Source of the DNA: Pseudomonas parafulva | GTDB taxonomy: Bacteria; Pseudomonadota; Gammaproteobacteria; Pseudomonadales; Pseudomonadaceae | NCBI RefSeq assembly: GCF_002021815.1 | Contig: NZ_CP019952.1 | Span: forward strand, 2,325,001-2,389,000 | Direction of reading: 5' to 3' | DNA length: 64,000 nucleotides | In this document: positions 25,561 to 34,337 of the stretch, one piece after another | Numbering within the stretch: the stretch's first letter is position 1 | Layout of the letters: the number at the start of each line of letters is the position of its first letter | Notes under the pieces: generated by a model | The model's database searches: none | Seen by the model: only the letters and a program-made list of their open reading frames with translations | Told to the model about the DNA's origin: nothing | Made by a program: the position numbers and the translations under genes

Positions 25561-26518
25561 TCATGACGTGTTGTGCTTCGGCGAGACCATGGCCATGTTC
25601 GTGGCCGACGATGTGGGGGATCTTGCACAGGTCGGGCGGTTCGGCAAACGCATTGCCGGCGCCGACAGCAATGTCGCCATCGGGTTGTCGCGGCTTGGCT
25701 TTGGGGTGCGCTGGATCAGCCGGGTAGGCAACGACTCGCTGGGGCGCTTCGTGCTCGATAGCTTGCGTGCAGAAGGGCTCGACTGCGCGGATGTGCAGGT
25801 TGACCCCACTCATCCTACGGGTTTTCAACTGAAGGCGCGCTGCGATGACGGCAGTGATCCGGTCGTCGAGTATTTCCGGCGTGGCTCGGCAGCCAGCCAC
25901 ATGAGTGCTTCGATGCTGGATCCTGCCTGGCTGAGCGCGGGCCACCTGCATGTAACCGGCATTCCGCTGGCGCTGTCGGATGGCTGTCGGACGCTGGCCC
26001 AGGCGTTGGTCAGCCAGATGCGCACAGCCGGTCGCACCATCTCATTCGACCCCAACCTGCGCCCGACGCTATGGCCCGACAAGCAGCGCATGATCGAGGA
26101 GATCAACGCCATTGCTGCCCAGGCCAACTGGGTGTTGCCGGGGCTGGAGGAGGGGCGTCTGCTCACGGGTCGTCAGACACCTGCCGAGATCGCCGGCTTT
26201 TACCTGGACCTTGGTGTGGACCTGGTGGTGATCAAGCTGGGCGAGGCGGGCGCCTATTACCGCAGCGCCAACGACGAGGGCCAGGTCGCGGCCGTACCCG
26301 CGCCATGGGTGGTCGACACCGTGGGCGCTGGCGATGCTTTCGCCGTCGGGGTGCTCAGCGCCTTGCTCGAAGGCCAGCCCGTCGAGCACGCCGTTGCCCG
26401 TGGCAATTGGTGCGGCAGCCGCGCCGTGCAGTCGCGCGGTGACATGGAGGGCTTGCCGCGCCGGCAGGACCTGACGGCATACGAATTCCCACATAACCCT
26501 GAAATACGCACGGCCTGA
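25553..26518 (+). CDS. kguK: 2-ketogluconate kinase KguK (PfkB family)
   Basis: A 321-aa PfkB sugar kinase that phosphorylates cytoplasmic 2-ketogluconate to its 6-phosphate. GADSNVAIGLSRLG near residue 38 is the N-terminal substrate and nucleotide motif. DTVGAGDAFAVG near residues 254-265 is the PfkB signature with the catalytic Asp. It overlaps kguE and precedes the transporter by 43 bp, which include an AGGAGAAA ribosome binding site. Confidence 0.95.
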   Translation: MPDHDVLCFGETMAMFVADDVGDLAQVGRFGKRIAGADSNVAIGLSRLGFGVRWISRVGNDSLGRFVLDSLRAEGLDCADVQVDPTHPTGFQLKARCDDGSDPVVEYFRRGSAASHMSASMLDPAWLSAGHLHVTGIPLALSDGCRTLAQALVSQMRTAGRTISFDPNLRPTLWPDKQRMIEEINAIAAQANWVLPGLEEGRLLTGRQTPAEIAGFYLDLGVDLVVIKLGEAGAYYRSANDEGQVAAVPAPWVVDTVGAGDAFAVGVLSALLEGQPVEHAVARGNWCGSRAVQSRGDMEGLPRRQDLTAYEFPHNPEIRTA

Positions 26519-26561
26519 ATCACCTGTCGCACAAAAACAACAAGCTCAGGAGAAACTCACC

Positions 26562-27866
26562 ATGAAACGTACAAGCCTGGCGCCACGCCGCTGGTGGTAC
26601 ATCATCCCCATCGTGTTCATCACCTACAGCCTTGCCTACCTGGACCGTGCCAACTACGGCTTCGCAGCAGCATCGGGCATGGCCGAAGACCTGCACATCA
26701 CCCCTATGCTGTCCTCACTACTGGGTGCGCTGTTCTTTCTGGGCTACTTCTTCTTCCAGGTGCCGGGTGCTATCTATGCCGAAAAGCGCAGCGTCAAGAA
26801 GCTTATCTTCGTCTGCCTGATCCTGTGGGGTGGGCTGGCCACGCTGACCGGCATGGTCAGCAACGTGTACATGTTGATCGGCATCCGTTTTCTGCTGGGC
26901 GTGGTGGAGGCGGCGGTGATGCCGGCCATGCTGGTCTACCTGTGCCATTGGTTCACCCGTGCGGAACGCTCGCGTGCCAACACCTTCCTGATGCTGGGCA
27001 ACCCAGTGACCATCCTGTGGATGTCGGTGGTATCGGGCTACCTGATCAAGCATTTCGACTGGCGCTGGATGTTCATCATCGAAGGCTTGCCGGCGGTGAT
27101 CTGGGCGTTTTGCTGGTGGCGCCTGGTCGATGACCGGCCTGCGCAGGTTTCCTGGCTGAGCGAGCAGGAGAAAAATGATCTGCAACAGGCACTGGCAGCA
27201 GAGCAGCAGGGCATCAAGCCGGTCAAGAACTACCGTGAGGCGTTTCGCTCGCCGCAGGTGATCATCCTGTCACTGCAGTATTTCTGCTGGAGCATTGGCG
27301 TATATGGCTTCGTGCTGTGGCTGCCCTCGATCCTCAAGCAGGCGGCCAACGTCGACATCGTCGAGGCCGGCTGGCTGGCCTCGGTGCCTTACCTGGCGGC
27401 GGTGATCGCCATGGTGGGCGTCTCCTGGGCCTCTGATCGGATGCAACGGCGCAAGCGCTTCGTGTGGCCACCGCTGCTGGTGGCGGCGCTCGCTTTCTAC
27501 GGCTCCTACGCATTGGGGACCGAACACTTCTGGTTGTCGTACGCCCTGCTGGTGGTCGCCGGGGCCTGCATGTATGCCCCCTACGGTCCGTTCTTCGCAA
27601 TCGTGCCCGAGATTCTGCCGGCCAACGTGGCCGGTGGCGCCATGGCCTTGATCAACAGCATGGGCGCGCTGGGCTCATTCGGTGGCTCGTGGCTGGTGGG
27701 ATACCTCAACGGCGCCACGGGTAGTCCCGCAGCGTCGTACCTGTTCATGTGTGGCGCGCTGGTGTGTGCCGTTGCCCTGACCGCAGCGCTGAACAACTCA
27801 ACCACCTCCGGGCGCGCCAAGACGCCTTGCCTGCGTCCGGCCACCCCCTTCAGGAACCCAACATGA
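26562..27866 (+). CDS. kguT: 2-ketogluconate transporter KguT (MFS)
   Basis: A 434-aa major-facilitator permease of the anion:cation symporter branch with 12 hydrophobic segments. The first helix ends YLDRANYGFAAA, a hallmark of sugar-acid carriers in this branch, and RFLLGVVEAAVMPAM follows. It brings 2-ketogluconate from the periplasm, where the dehydrogenase makes it, to KguK. The stop overlaps the kguD start (ATGA). Confidence 0.94.
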   Translation: MKRTSLAPRRWWYIIPIVFITYSLAYLDRANYGFAAASGMAEDLHITPMLSSLLGALFFLGYFFFQVPGAIYAEKRSVKKLIFVCLILWGGLATLTGMVSNVYMLIGIRFLLGVVEAAVMPAMLVYLCHWFTRAERSRANTFLMLGNPVTILWMSVVSGYLIKHFDWRWMFIIEGLPAVIWAFCWWRLVDDRPAQVSWLSEQEKNDLQQALAAEQQGIKPVKNYREAFRSPQVIILSLQYFCWSIGVYGFVLWLPSILKQAANVDIVEAGWLASVPYLAAVIAMVGVSWASDRMQRRKRFVWPPLLVAALAFYGSYALGTEHFWLSYALLVVAGACMYAPYGPFFAIVPEILPANVAGGAMALINSMGALGSFGGSWLVGYLNGATGSPAASYLFMCGALVCAVALTAALNNSTTSGRAKTPCLRPATPFRNPT

Positions 27867-28825
27867 AAAAACGCATCGTGTTGTACAAGGCGTTGTCCCA
27901 CGACTTGCTCGCGCGCCTTCAGGCCGCGGCAGAGGTCACCACCGTCGACCTGGCCCGCCCCGATGGGATGGCCCGCTTGCGTGATGCGCTGCCCGGCGCC
28001 CACGGCCTGCTAGGCGCCAGTTTGCGCCTGGATGCCAGCCTGCTCGACCTGGCGCCCGAGCTTGAGGTCATTTCCAGTGTGTCGGTGGGTGTGGACAACT
28101 ACGACATCACCGACCTTGATCGACGCGGCATCGTGCTCACGAATACGCCCGATGTGTTGACCGAAACCACGGCCGACACTGGCTTCGCACTGATCCTGGC
28201 CACGGCCAGGCGGGTGGTGGAACTGGCCAACTGGGTGCGCGATGGTCATTGGCAATCAAGCCTTGGCCCTGCGCAGTTCGGCAGCGACGTACACGGCAAG
28301 ACGCTGGGCATCGTCGGCATGGGGCGTATCGGCGAAGCACTGGCGCGGCGGGCGGCCGCGGGTTTCGGCATGCAGGTGATCTACCACAGCCAGCGACCCA
28401 AGCCTGACGTCGAGGCCCGCTACGGGGCCAGACGCGTTGCGCTGGACGCGCTATTGGCGCAGGCAGATTTCGTCTGCCTCACCGTCCCGTTGAGCGCAGC
28501 TACCGAGGGGCTGATCGGGCGCAAGGAACTGGCGCTTATGAAACCTGCGGCCATCCTGATCAATATCTCCCGAGGGCGTGTCGTGGACGAACAGGCGCTG
28601 ATCGATGCCCTCGAAACACGGCGCATCCGCGGCGCGGGCCTGGATGTGTTCGTTCAGGAGCCATTGGCGGTCGACTCGCCTTTGCTGCGGCTGGCTAACG
28701 TGGTGGCTACCCCGCACATAGGTTCGGCCACCGAAGACACCCGGCAAGCGATGGCGCGTTGCGCCGTGGACAACATGCTCGCCGCGCTAGCGGGTAGACG
28801 CCCAGCCAACGCGGTCAACGGCTGA
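27863..28825 (+). CDS. kguD: 2-ketogluconate-6-phosphate reductase KguD
   Basis: A 320-aa D-isomer 2-hydroxyacid dehydrogenase that reduces 2-keto-6-phosphogluconate to 6-phosphogluconate, rejoining the Entner-Doudoroff pathway. GIVGMGRIGEAL is the Rossmann motif. ISRGRVVDEQAL and VVATPHIGSATEDTR supply the catalytic Arg/Glu/His region. The start at 27863 overlaps the kguT stop, which rules out an open upstream extension within kguT. End of the kgu operon. Confidence 0.94.
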   Translation: MKKRIVLYKALSHDLLARLQAAAEVTTVDLARPDGMARLRDALPGAHGLLGASLRLDASLLDLAPELEVISSVSVGVDNYDITDLDRRGIVLTNTPDVLTETTADTGFALILATARRVVELANWVRDGHWQSSLGPAQFGSDVHGKTLGIVGMGRIGEALARRAAAGFGMQVIYHSQRPKPDVEARYGARRVALDALLAQADFVCLTVPLSAATEGLIGRKELALMKPAAILINISRGRVVDEQALIDALETRRIRGAGLDVFVQEPLAVDSPLLRLANVVATPHIGSATEDTRQAMARCAVDNMLAALAGRRPANAVNG

Positions 28826-28849
28826 TGCGCCGCCGCTGAGGATGGTTGA

Positions 28850-29800
28850 TCAGCGGCAGTTGCCGGCTTTGCGGTAGCCCGCTGCCTGGGCTTCTACCTC
28901 GGTCGCGAAGGCGACCTGGTTCTTGGGCGCGACCTGGTGATAGCCCGGGCACCCGACAGACAAGTGATACACGTGGCTGTTGCGGTTGCCCAGTACGGCG
29001 CCCACGGGGGCTTGGCTTGCTACGGTGGTACGGGCAGGCGCCGCCAGCGCTGGCTGCACGCCATCGCCCGTTGGGGTGTAGTTCAGGGTCCACTTGCGTT
29101 CGCCCGTGACGAACGGGTTGGCGTGGCCCATGATGGCGGAAATGCGTCTGTCGCGCTCTTTTTCCCAGGCTGAAACGGGGTGCTGGCGGTCCCATGCCAT
29201 CAGCAGCTGTTGCTGTTGGCGAGACATGTTCAGGCGGTAGCGATCGAACATGTAGAACGTGGTACGGGCGACCAGGCCCTTGACTTCATCTCTGGGCTCG
29301 GCCGCGCGCTGGGCAAAATCCACCTTGGTCGTGCACTGGCCATATTCGCCCTGGTTGCCACTGACCATGCCGTAGTTGAAATTGCTGCGGTCACCGTTGA
29401 CCTCACCCACGGCAGGGTAGAGGTTGAAGAGGTCGGCCTCCATGGCGCGGAATACCGGGTCGCTGTCCACACAGTGCTCCCGGCCGCCGTTTTTCCAGCA
29501 CTGGCGTTGGTTGCCGAAGGTATGGGCCGGCACGATGTGCTCCCACTCGGTGCGCTCGGCGCGGTTTTGCTGTTTGCGGGTCTGGTAGCCACACGAAGCC
29601 GCGTCGATCCGTCCGCCTGACTTGCCTACCCATGTCCACTGGCAGCCGCAATACAGCTCGCCCATGGCGCTCTTGTCCTGGTCCATGTAGACCTGCTGCT
29701 TGGCCACGACCTTGGCTTCAGCAAAAGTGGAGGGCGGGTTTGCCCAGGCAGGGCTACTTAGAATCAGAAGTAGATGAAGGGCGTAACGCAATGATTTCAT
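28850..29800 (-). CDS. Endonuclease I-family secreted nuclease with an extra C-terminal domain
   Basis: A 316-aa protein with a signal peptide (about 1-20). The endonuclease I core carries AERTEWEHIVPAH (catalytic His near 85), RAMEADLFNLYPAVGEVNGDRSNF and CTTKVDF. The core ends near residue 250. A linker and about 45 residues follow (VGAVLGNRNSHVYHLSVGCPGY to AAGYRKAGNC) that resemble a small Cys/His module of the Ada-like metal-binding type. It probably digests extracellular or incoming DNA in the periplasm. Convergent with kguD. Confidence 0.9.
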   Translation of the reverse strand: MKSLRYALHLLLILSSPAWANPPSTFAEAKVVAKQQVYMDQDKSAMGELYCGCQWTWVGKSGGRIDAASCGYQTRKQQNRAERTEWEHIVPAHTFGNQRQCWKNGGREHCVDSDPVFRAMEADLFNLYPAVGEVNGDRSNFNYGMVSGNQGEYGQCTTKVDFAQRAAEPRDEVKGLVARTTFYMFDRYRLNMSRQQQQLLMAWDRQHPVSAWEKERDRRISAIMGHANPFVTGERKWTLNYTPTGDGVQPALAAPARTTVASQAPVGAVLGNRNSHVYHLSVGCPGYHQVAPKNQVAFATEVEAQAAGYRKAGNCR

Positions 29801-29922
29801 GGGTAAACAACACGCAGATTACTGGGGCGTGCATTGTAGTACTTCTACCCAGAGCAGACAGCACGCATTGACCACCACGCGTAGGAAAACGGGTGGCCAA
29901 TGGTCGCAGGGAAGGCGTGATG

Positions 29923-30918
29923 CTATTTGAAACCCGTGACTGCATGGGGCACGTAGGGTGCCTCGAGTCGAGCGGTCTCCTCAGCCGTCAGGCGCAGGTC
30001 GATGGCGGCCAAGGCGTCGTCCAGGTGCGCGGGCTTGGACGCACCGACGATGGGCGAGCTGACCCCTTGCTTGCCCAGTACCCAGGCAAGCGCCACTTGG
30101 GCCATCGGCACGCCACGCTCCTGGGCAATCTGTTCGACCACGTCGATGACGCGTCCGTCTTGCGCCTCGGTTTTCTCGAAGAATGACTGCCCGGACAGAT
30201 CGGTGCGGGTCCGTTCGGTCTGCTGCCCGTTGGGGCGGGTCAGGCGACCACGTGCCATGGGGCTCCAGGGCATGAGCCCGACGCCCTGATCCAGGCACAG
30301 GGGAATCATTTCGCGCTCTTCTTCACGGTACAGCAGGTTCAAAAAGTTCTGCATCGACACGAAACGGCTCCAGCCGTTGCTGGTGGCCACCTGCTGCGCC
30401 TTGGCAAATTGCCAGGCATACATCGACGAAGCGCCGATATAGCGGGCCTTGCCCGCCCTGACCACGTCATTGAGCGCTTCCATGGTTTCTTCGATGGGAG
30501 TGGTGTAGTCCCAGCGGTGGATCTGGTACAGGTCGACGTAGTCGGTGCCCAAACGCGACAGGCTGGCGTCGATACTGGTCATGATCGCCTTGCGCGACAA
30601 CCCTTGCTCATTGGGACGGCTGGCGCCCTGCCACATGTTGGCCGGGTAGAAAACCTTGGTGGCGATCACCGTCTCGTCACGCCGGGTGAATTCCTTGAGC
30701 AGTTTGCCGAGGATCACCTCTGAGGTGCCCGCGGAATAGCTATTGGCCGTGTCGAAAAAGTTGATGCCCTGCTCGACGGCATGGCGAATGATGGGCCTGC
30801 TCGCGTCTTCGCCCAGTGTCCAGGGGTGCGTGCCGGCATCCGGCTCGCCGAAGGTCATGCAGCCCAGGCACAACCTGGAAATGTCCAACCCGGTGGTACC
30901 CAATTTCACGTATTGCAT
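29923..30918 (-). CDS. Aldo/keto reductase
   Basis: A 331-aa NADPH-dependent (beta/alpha)8 reductase. The tetrad region includes FFDTANSYSAGTSE (Asp and Tyr), ATKVFYP (Lys) and YQIHRWD (His). SSPIVGASKPAHLDDALAA is the cofactor loop. Start MQYVKLGTTGLDISRLCLG is the standard family N-terminus. A longer open frame upstream is rejected. Substrate unknown. Third gene of a same-strand set with an MFS exporter and a LysR gene. Confidence 0.92.
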   Translation of the reverse strand: MQYVKLGTTGLDISRLCLGCMTFGEPDAGTHPWTLGEDASRPIIRHAVEQGINFFDTANSYSAGTSEVILGKLLKEFTRRDETVIATKVFYPANMWQGASRPNEQGLSRKAIMTSIDASLSRLGTDYVDLYQIHRWDYTTPIEETMEALNDVVRAGKARYIGASSMYAWQFAKAQQVATSNGWSRFVSMQNFLNLLYREEEREMIPLCLDQGVGLMPWSPMARGRLTRPNGQQTERTRTDLSGQSFFEKTEAQDGRVIDVVEQIAQERGVPMAQVALAWVLGKQGVSSPIVGASKPAHLDDALAAIDLRLTAEETARLEAPYVPHAVTGFK

Positions 30919-31012
30919 CAGTGTGTCCTCGTCAGCCTTTGAATAGGTGCAGCGTACCCGCGTTGGCCATGCGGGCAAATTCCGTGTTGCTGCAAGTGGG
31001 ACCTGCAGGAAT

Positions 31013-31864
31013 TCACAAGCGCAACAGGGGCTTGATCTGCTGGTGCAGGAAATCGGTCACTGCCTTTATCCGCGGCGTGGCGCGCACGTCTTCATGCACC
31101 GCCAGCCAGATCTCGATGCTGATGGTCTGCTCAGGCTGGCCAGCCACGGTCAACCCGTGCTCATGGGCCATGAAGGCGGGCAGGCAAGCGATGCCTATAC
31201 TTCCGGCACAGGCCTGGGCCTGGATGCGCAAGTCGTTGCTCAGCAAGGCGAAGGGTTGCTCGCCCGCCTGGCGGTTGAGCCACTGTTGCTGCGGTGAATG
31301 GGCCTGGGAGGCGTCATAACCAATGTACCGGCGTGCCGAACCGCTGGCTTGGTAATCGGCACTGGCATACAAACGATAGTCCAGGTGCCCGAGCAGGCTG
31401 ACCACCAGGGTCGGCTCGGTGGGCCGTGACAGGACGATGCTGATGTCGGCCTCGCGCCTGGCCAGGGATGCCCGAGATTTGCTGCCCACCAGCCGCAGGC
31501 GCAGTTGGGGGTAGTGCTTGTAAAGATCCCCCAGGCGCCTTGCGATGATGCTGCCCAGCAAGGCGGGCGGTGCCGAGAGGATCACTTCACCTTCTACCGT
31601 TTGTTGACCGGCGCTGGCAAAGTGTTCGAGGGCGAAGGACGATGCGGCCATCTGACCGGCCAACTCGCCCACGCGCTCGCCATCCTCGGTGAGCACATAG
31701 GCCCGTGCGCGGCGGTCGACCAGCTTCAGGTTGAGCGAAGCCTCGAGAGATGCGATCCGCCGAGCGACGGTAGCGTGGTCGACTGACAGTACCCTGGCGG
31801 CGGCAGACAGCGACCCGGTCGCGCAGAAGGTCGAGAAATGGCGTAAGTCTTCCCAATCGAACAT
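31013..31864 (-). CDS. LysR-family transcriptional regulator
   Basis: A 283-aa LysR protein. Winged HTH at residues 1-60 (FSTFCATGSLSAAARVLSVDHATVARRIASLE). The effector domain follows, ending with a shorter C-terminus than usual (about 300 aa). It sits between an MFS exporter (79 bp upstream) and the aldo/keto reductase (94 bp downstream), all on the minus strand, and probably regulates one of them. Confidence 0.9.
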   Translation of the reverse strand: MFDWEDLRHFSTFCATGSLSAAARVLSVDHATVARRIASLEASLNLKLVDRRARAYVLTEDGERVGELAGQMAASSFALEHFASAGQQTVEGEVILSAPPALLGSIIARRLGDLYKHYPQLRLRLVGSKSRASLARREADISIVLSRPTEPTLVVSLLGHLDYRLYASADYQASGSARRYIGYDASQAHSPQQQWLNRQAGEQPFALLSNDLRIQAQACAGSIGIACLPAFMAHEHGLTVAGQPEQTISIEIWLAVHEDVRATPRIKAVTDFLHQQIKPLLRL

Positions 31865-31943
31865 GAGCGGGCTCGGCAGTTATAGGTCTGAGAGGGCCAG
31901 ACACCGTCTTGGATACCAGCCCGTGCGGGAATGTAGCCTTGGC

Positions 31944-33128
31944 TCAAGCGCCGCCTTTCATGCGCCGTGCGACAACATAGAGCCCCAGCCCCAGCAGCGC
32001 CATGGCAGCGCCGATGTAACCTGTACTGGTCCAGCCCAACCCCGCCGTGATCGCCATGCCTCCCAACCATGGGCCCAGGGCGTTGGCCAAGTTGAAGGCG
32101 GCATGGTTCGAGGCCGCTGCAAGGCTTGGGGCTTCGTGAGCGATGTCCATCAGGCGGATTTGCAAGGGCGCTGCCAGGGCGATCATGGTACCCACCAGGC
32201 CGATGCCCAGCAGCAGGCTCCACAGGTTCGCGGCGGCAAAGGTGAAGAACAGCAGGACCAACACCGACCACGCCAGCACCAGCCCCACGGCGCGGAACTG
32301 CAAGCGGTCGAACAATTTGCCGCCGACGATATTGCCGACAATGCCGCCCACGCCGAAGGCTGCCAGGCCGAACGGAATCCACTGCGGCGCCACGCGGGTC
32401 ACTTCGAGCATGGTCGGGGCCAGGTAGCTGAACACGCAGAACATCCCGGCAAAGCCGATGGACGCAATGCCCAGCGCCATCCAGACCTGGGGCAAGGTGA
32501 AGGCCTTGAGCTCCTTGCGCGGGTCACTGCGCACCTCATCATGACGCTGGGGCACGAAGCGCCACACCATGGCGATGGTGCACACGGCAATCAGCCCGAC
32601 CAGCACGAACGCCGAACGCCAGCCAAAGTACTGGCCCAGAAAGGTGGCGATCGGGTTGCCCAGCAACATGGCCAAGGTAAGCCCCATCATGACCCGAGCC
32701 ACGGCGCCTGCGCGCTGGTTGTTGGCCACCATGCTGGAGGCCACGACTGCGGCAATGCCAAAGTACGCACCGTGGGGCAGGCCGCTGATAAAGCGAAACG
32801 CGATCAGCCCGCCGAATGAAGGTGCGAAGGCGGTGGCCAGGTTACCCAGCGCGTACAGGCCCATCAGCAACAGCAGCATGTGCTTGCGCAGGATCTTGGC
32901 GCCAAGGATGGCCAAGGTGGGTGCGCCCACCATGACCCCCAGCGCGTAGGCGCTGATGGCATGTCCGACCTGAGGTTCGCTCAGGTTCAGGTTACTGGCG
33001 ATATCCGGCATCAGGCCCATGATGGCGAACTCACCGGTGCCAATGGCGAAGCTGCCCAGCGCCATGGCGGCTTCCATTTTTACGACCGTGCTTTTGCTGG
33101 GCAACGGGGAGGGTTCTAAAACTGACAT
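31944..33128 (-). CDS. MFS exporter, DHA1 (AraJ/arabinose-efflux-like) family
   Basis: A 394-aa 12-TM transporter. Motifs: ALGSFAIGTGEFAIMGLMPDIA in TM1, GAPTLAILGAKILRKHMLLLLM (motif A) and FISGLPHGAYFGIA. This DHA1 branch exports sugars or drugs. AAGGAG lies just before the ATG. It heads a same-strand group with the LysR gene and reductase. Confidence 0.9.
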   Translation of the reverse strand: MSVLEPSPLPSKSTVVKMEAAMALGSFAIGTGEFAIMGLMPDIASNLNLSEPQVGHAISAYALGVMVGAPTLAILGAKILRKHMLLLLMGLYALGNLATAFAPSFGGLIAFRFISGLPHGAYFGIAAVVASSMVANNQRAGAVARVMMGLTLAMLLGNPIATFLGQYFGWRSAFVLVGLIAVCTIAMVWRFVPQRHDEVRSDPRKELKAFTLPQVWMALGIASIGFAGMFCVFSYLAPTMLEVTRVAPQWIPFGLAAFGVGGIVGNIVGGKLFDRLQFRAVGLVLAWSVLVLLFFTFAAANLWSLLLGIGLVGTMIALAAPLQIRLMDIAHEAPSLAAASNHAAFNLANALGPWLGGMAITAGLGWTSTGYIGAAMALLGLGLYVVARRMKGGA

Positions 33129-33287
33129 CTGGCTCCTTGAAACATGCTGAAACGTTCAAGGGATGATAATGGCAACGCGAACGGTGCGTCGAGCCGCGCC
33201 GACTCGCTCGCCGACGCAACCAGCGGTCTTCTAACGGGCGCAAAAGTAGGGCGAATGCGAGGTGGAGTACAGATGTACTCCATAGCG

Positions 33288-34169
33288 TTAGCGATCTAGA
33301 TATTGACTCTGTCCGGCAAAGTCGATGAAGCGCTGGCTGGCCAGCGACAGGTACTCACCCGACCGCCAGCACAGCCGGAAACTCATCTGCTGGGCAGGCT
33401 CGAACGGCACACCGACGATACCTGGCGTTCGTAATTGCACGGAGCGCAGCAATGTGGCCACGCCCATGTTGTCCAGTGCAGCCTGGACCACCAACGAAAC
33501 GAAATTGCTCTGCAATGCCACTTGGTAGGTAATGCCGTGTTCGGCAAAGAAGGCGTCGAGCAACTGGCGCTGCACGAATGTACGGTCGAACACCACCATG
33601 TCGGTGCTGCGCAGGTCTTCGGCAGTCAGGCTTGCCTTGCCGGCGTAGGGGTGATCCGGGTGCATGCAGGCCAGCATCTCGTCGCTGCCCAACAGGATCG
33701 ATTCCTTATCCGCGGGCACGCGGCGGGACTCGAGCAGCGCCAGGTCGATTTCTCGTTGCTCTAGGCGCTGGCCAATGTCTTCGGCGCTGCCCTCGAACAC
33801 GGTCATGGCGATGCCGGGATAAAGCCTGCGAAAGGCGTTCATCAACCCGGGCACATAGTGCAGGCCGAACATGGGCGGGATCCCCAGCCGCACTTCGCCG
33901 CGCTTGAGGTCGGCCATGTCACGCAGTGCCTGGCGGGCCACGTCCATCTCCCGCAAGGCTGATGCGATGCGGGGCAGAAATTGCTCGCCTTCCACGGTCA
34001 GTACCACCTTGCGCGTGGTGCGGTTGAACAAACTGACGCCCAGTTCTTCTTCAAGGCGGGTCACGGCCATGCTCAGCGCAGGCTGGGCGATATGCAGGTG
34101 CTGAGCGGCCTTGGTGAAGCTGCCTTGGCGGACGATTTCGACGCAACAACGCAGCGCCTTGAGATTCAT
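33288..34169 (-). CDS. LysR-family regulator, divergent from the acetolactate synthase-like gene
   Basis: A 293-aa LysR protein. HTH at residues 1-60 (VEIVRQGSFTKAAQHLHIAQPALSMAVTRLEEELG), then a typical effector domain with LGIPPMFGLHYVPGLM. Divergent from the thiamine-diphosphate enzyme gene. The 168-bp intergenic region contains a T-N11-A palindrome, the expected LysR binding form. Probably activates or represses that enzyme. Confidence 0.92.
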   Translation of the reverse strand: MNLKALRCCVEIVRQGSFTKAAQHLHIAQPALSMAVTRLEEELGVSLFNRTTRKVVLTVEGEQFLPRIASALREMDVARQALRDMADLKRGEVRLGIPPMFGLHYVPGLMNAFRRLYPGIAMTVFEGSAEDIGQRLEQREIDLALLESRRVPADKESILLGSDEMLACMHPDHPYAGKASLTAEDLRSTDMVVFDRTFVQRQLLDAFFAEHGITYQVALQSNFVSLVVQAALDNMGVATLLRSVQLRTPGIVGVPFEPAQQMSFRLCWRSGEYLSLASQRFIDFAGQSQYLDR

Positions 34170-34199
34170 TTAGGGCATTCCAGAATTGATAACGTTTTG

Positions 34200-34214
34200 T
34201 GATGCTCAGCATCA
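34200..34214. promoter_or_regulatory. LysR-type palindrome
   Basis: TGATGCTCAGCATCA is a perfect 7+1+7 inverted repeat containing T-N11-A, 31 bp upstream of the LysR ATG and 124 bp before the divergent enzyme gene. Confidence 0.6.
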
Positions 34215-34337
34215 TAACAATATATTTACTATTATTAACGCCAAGGCCTACGATGCGCGGCACTGAGACATCCTGCAACATCTCCGTCACGCAGCCAGCT
34301 GGCTGCATCCTCCCTGGACCTTGAGGTAGTACATTAA

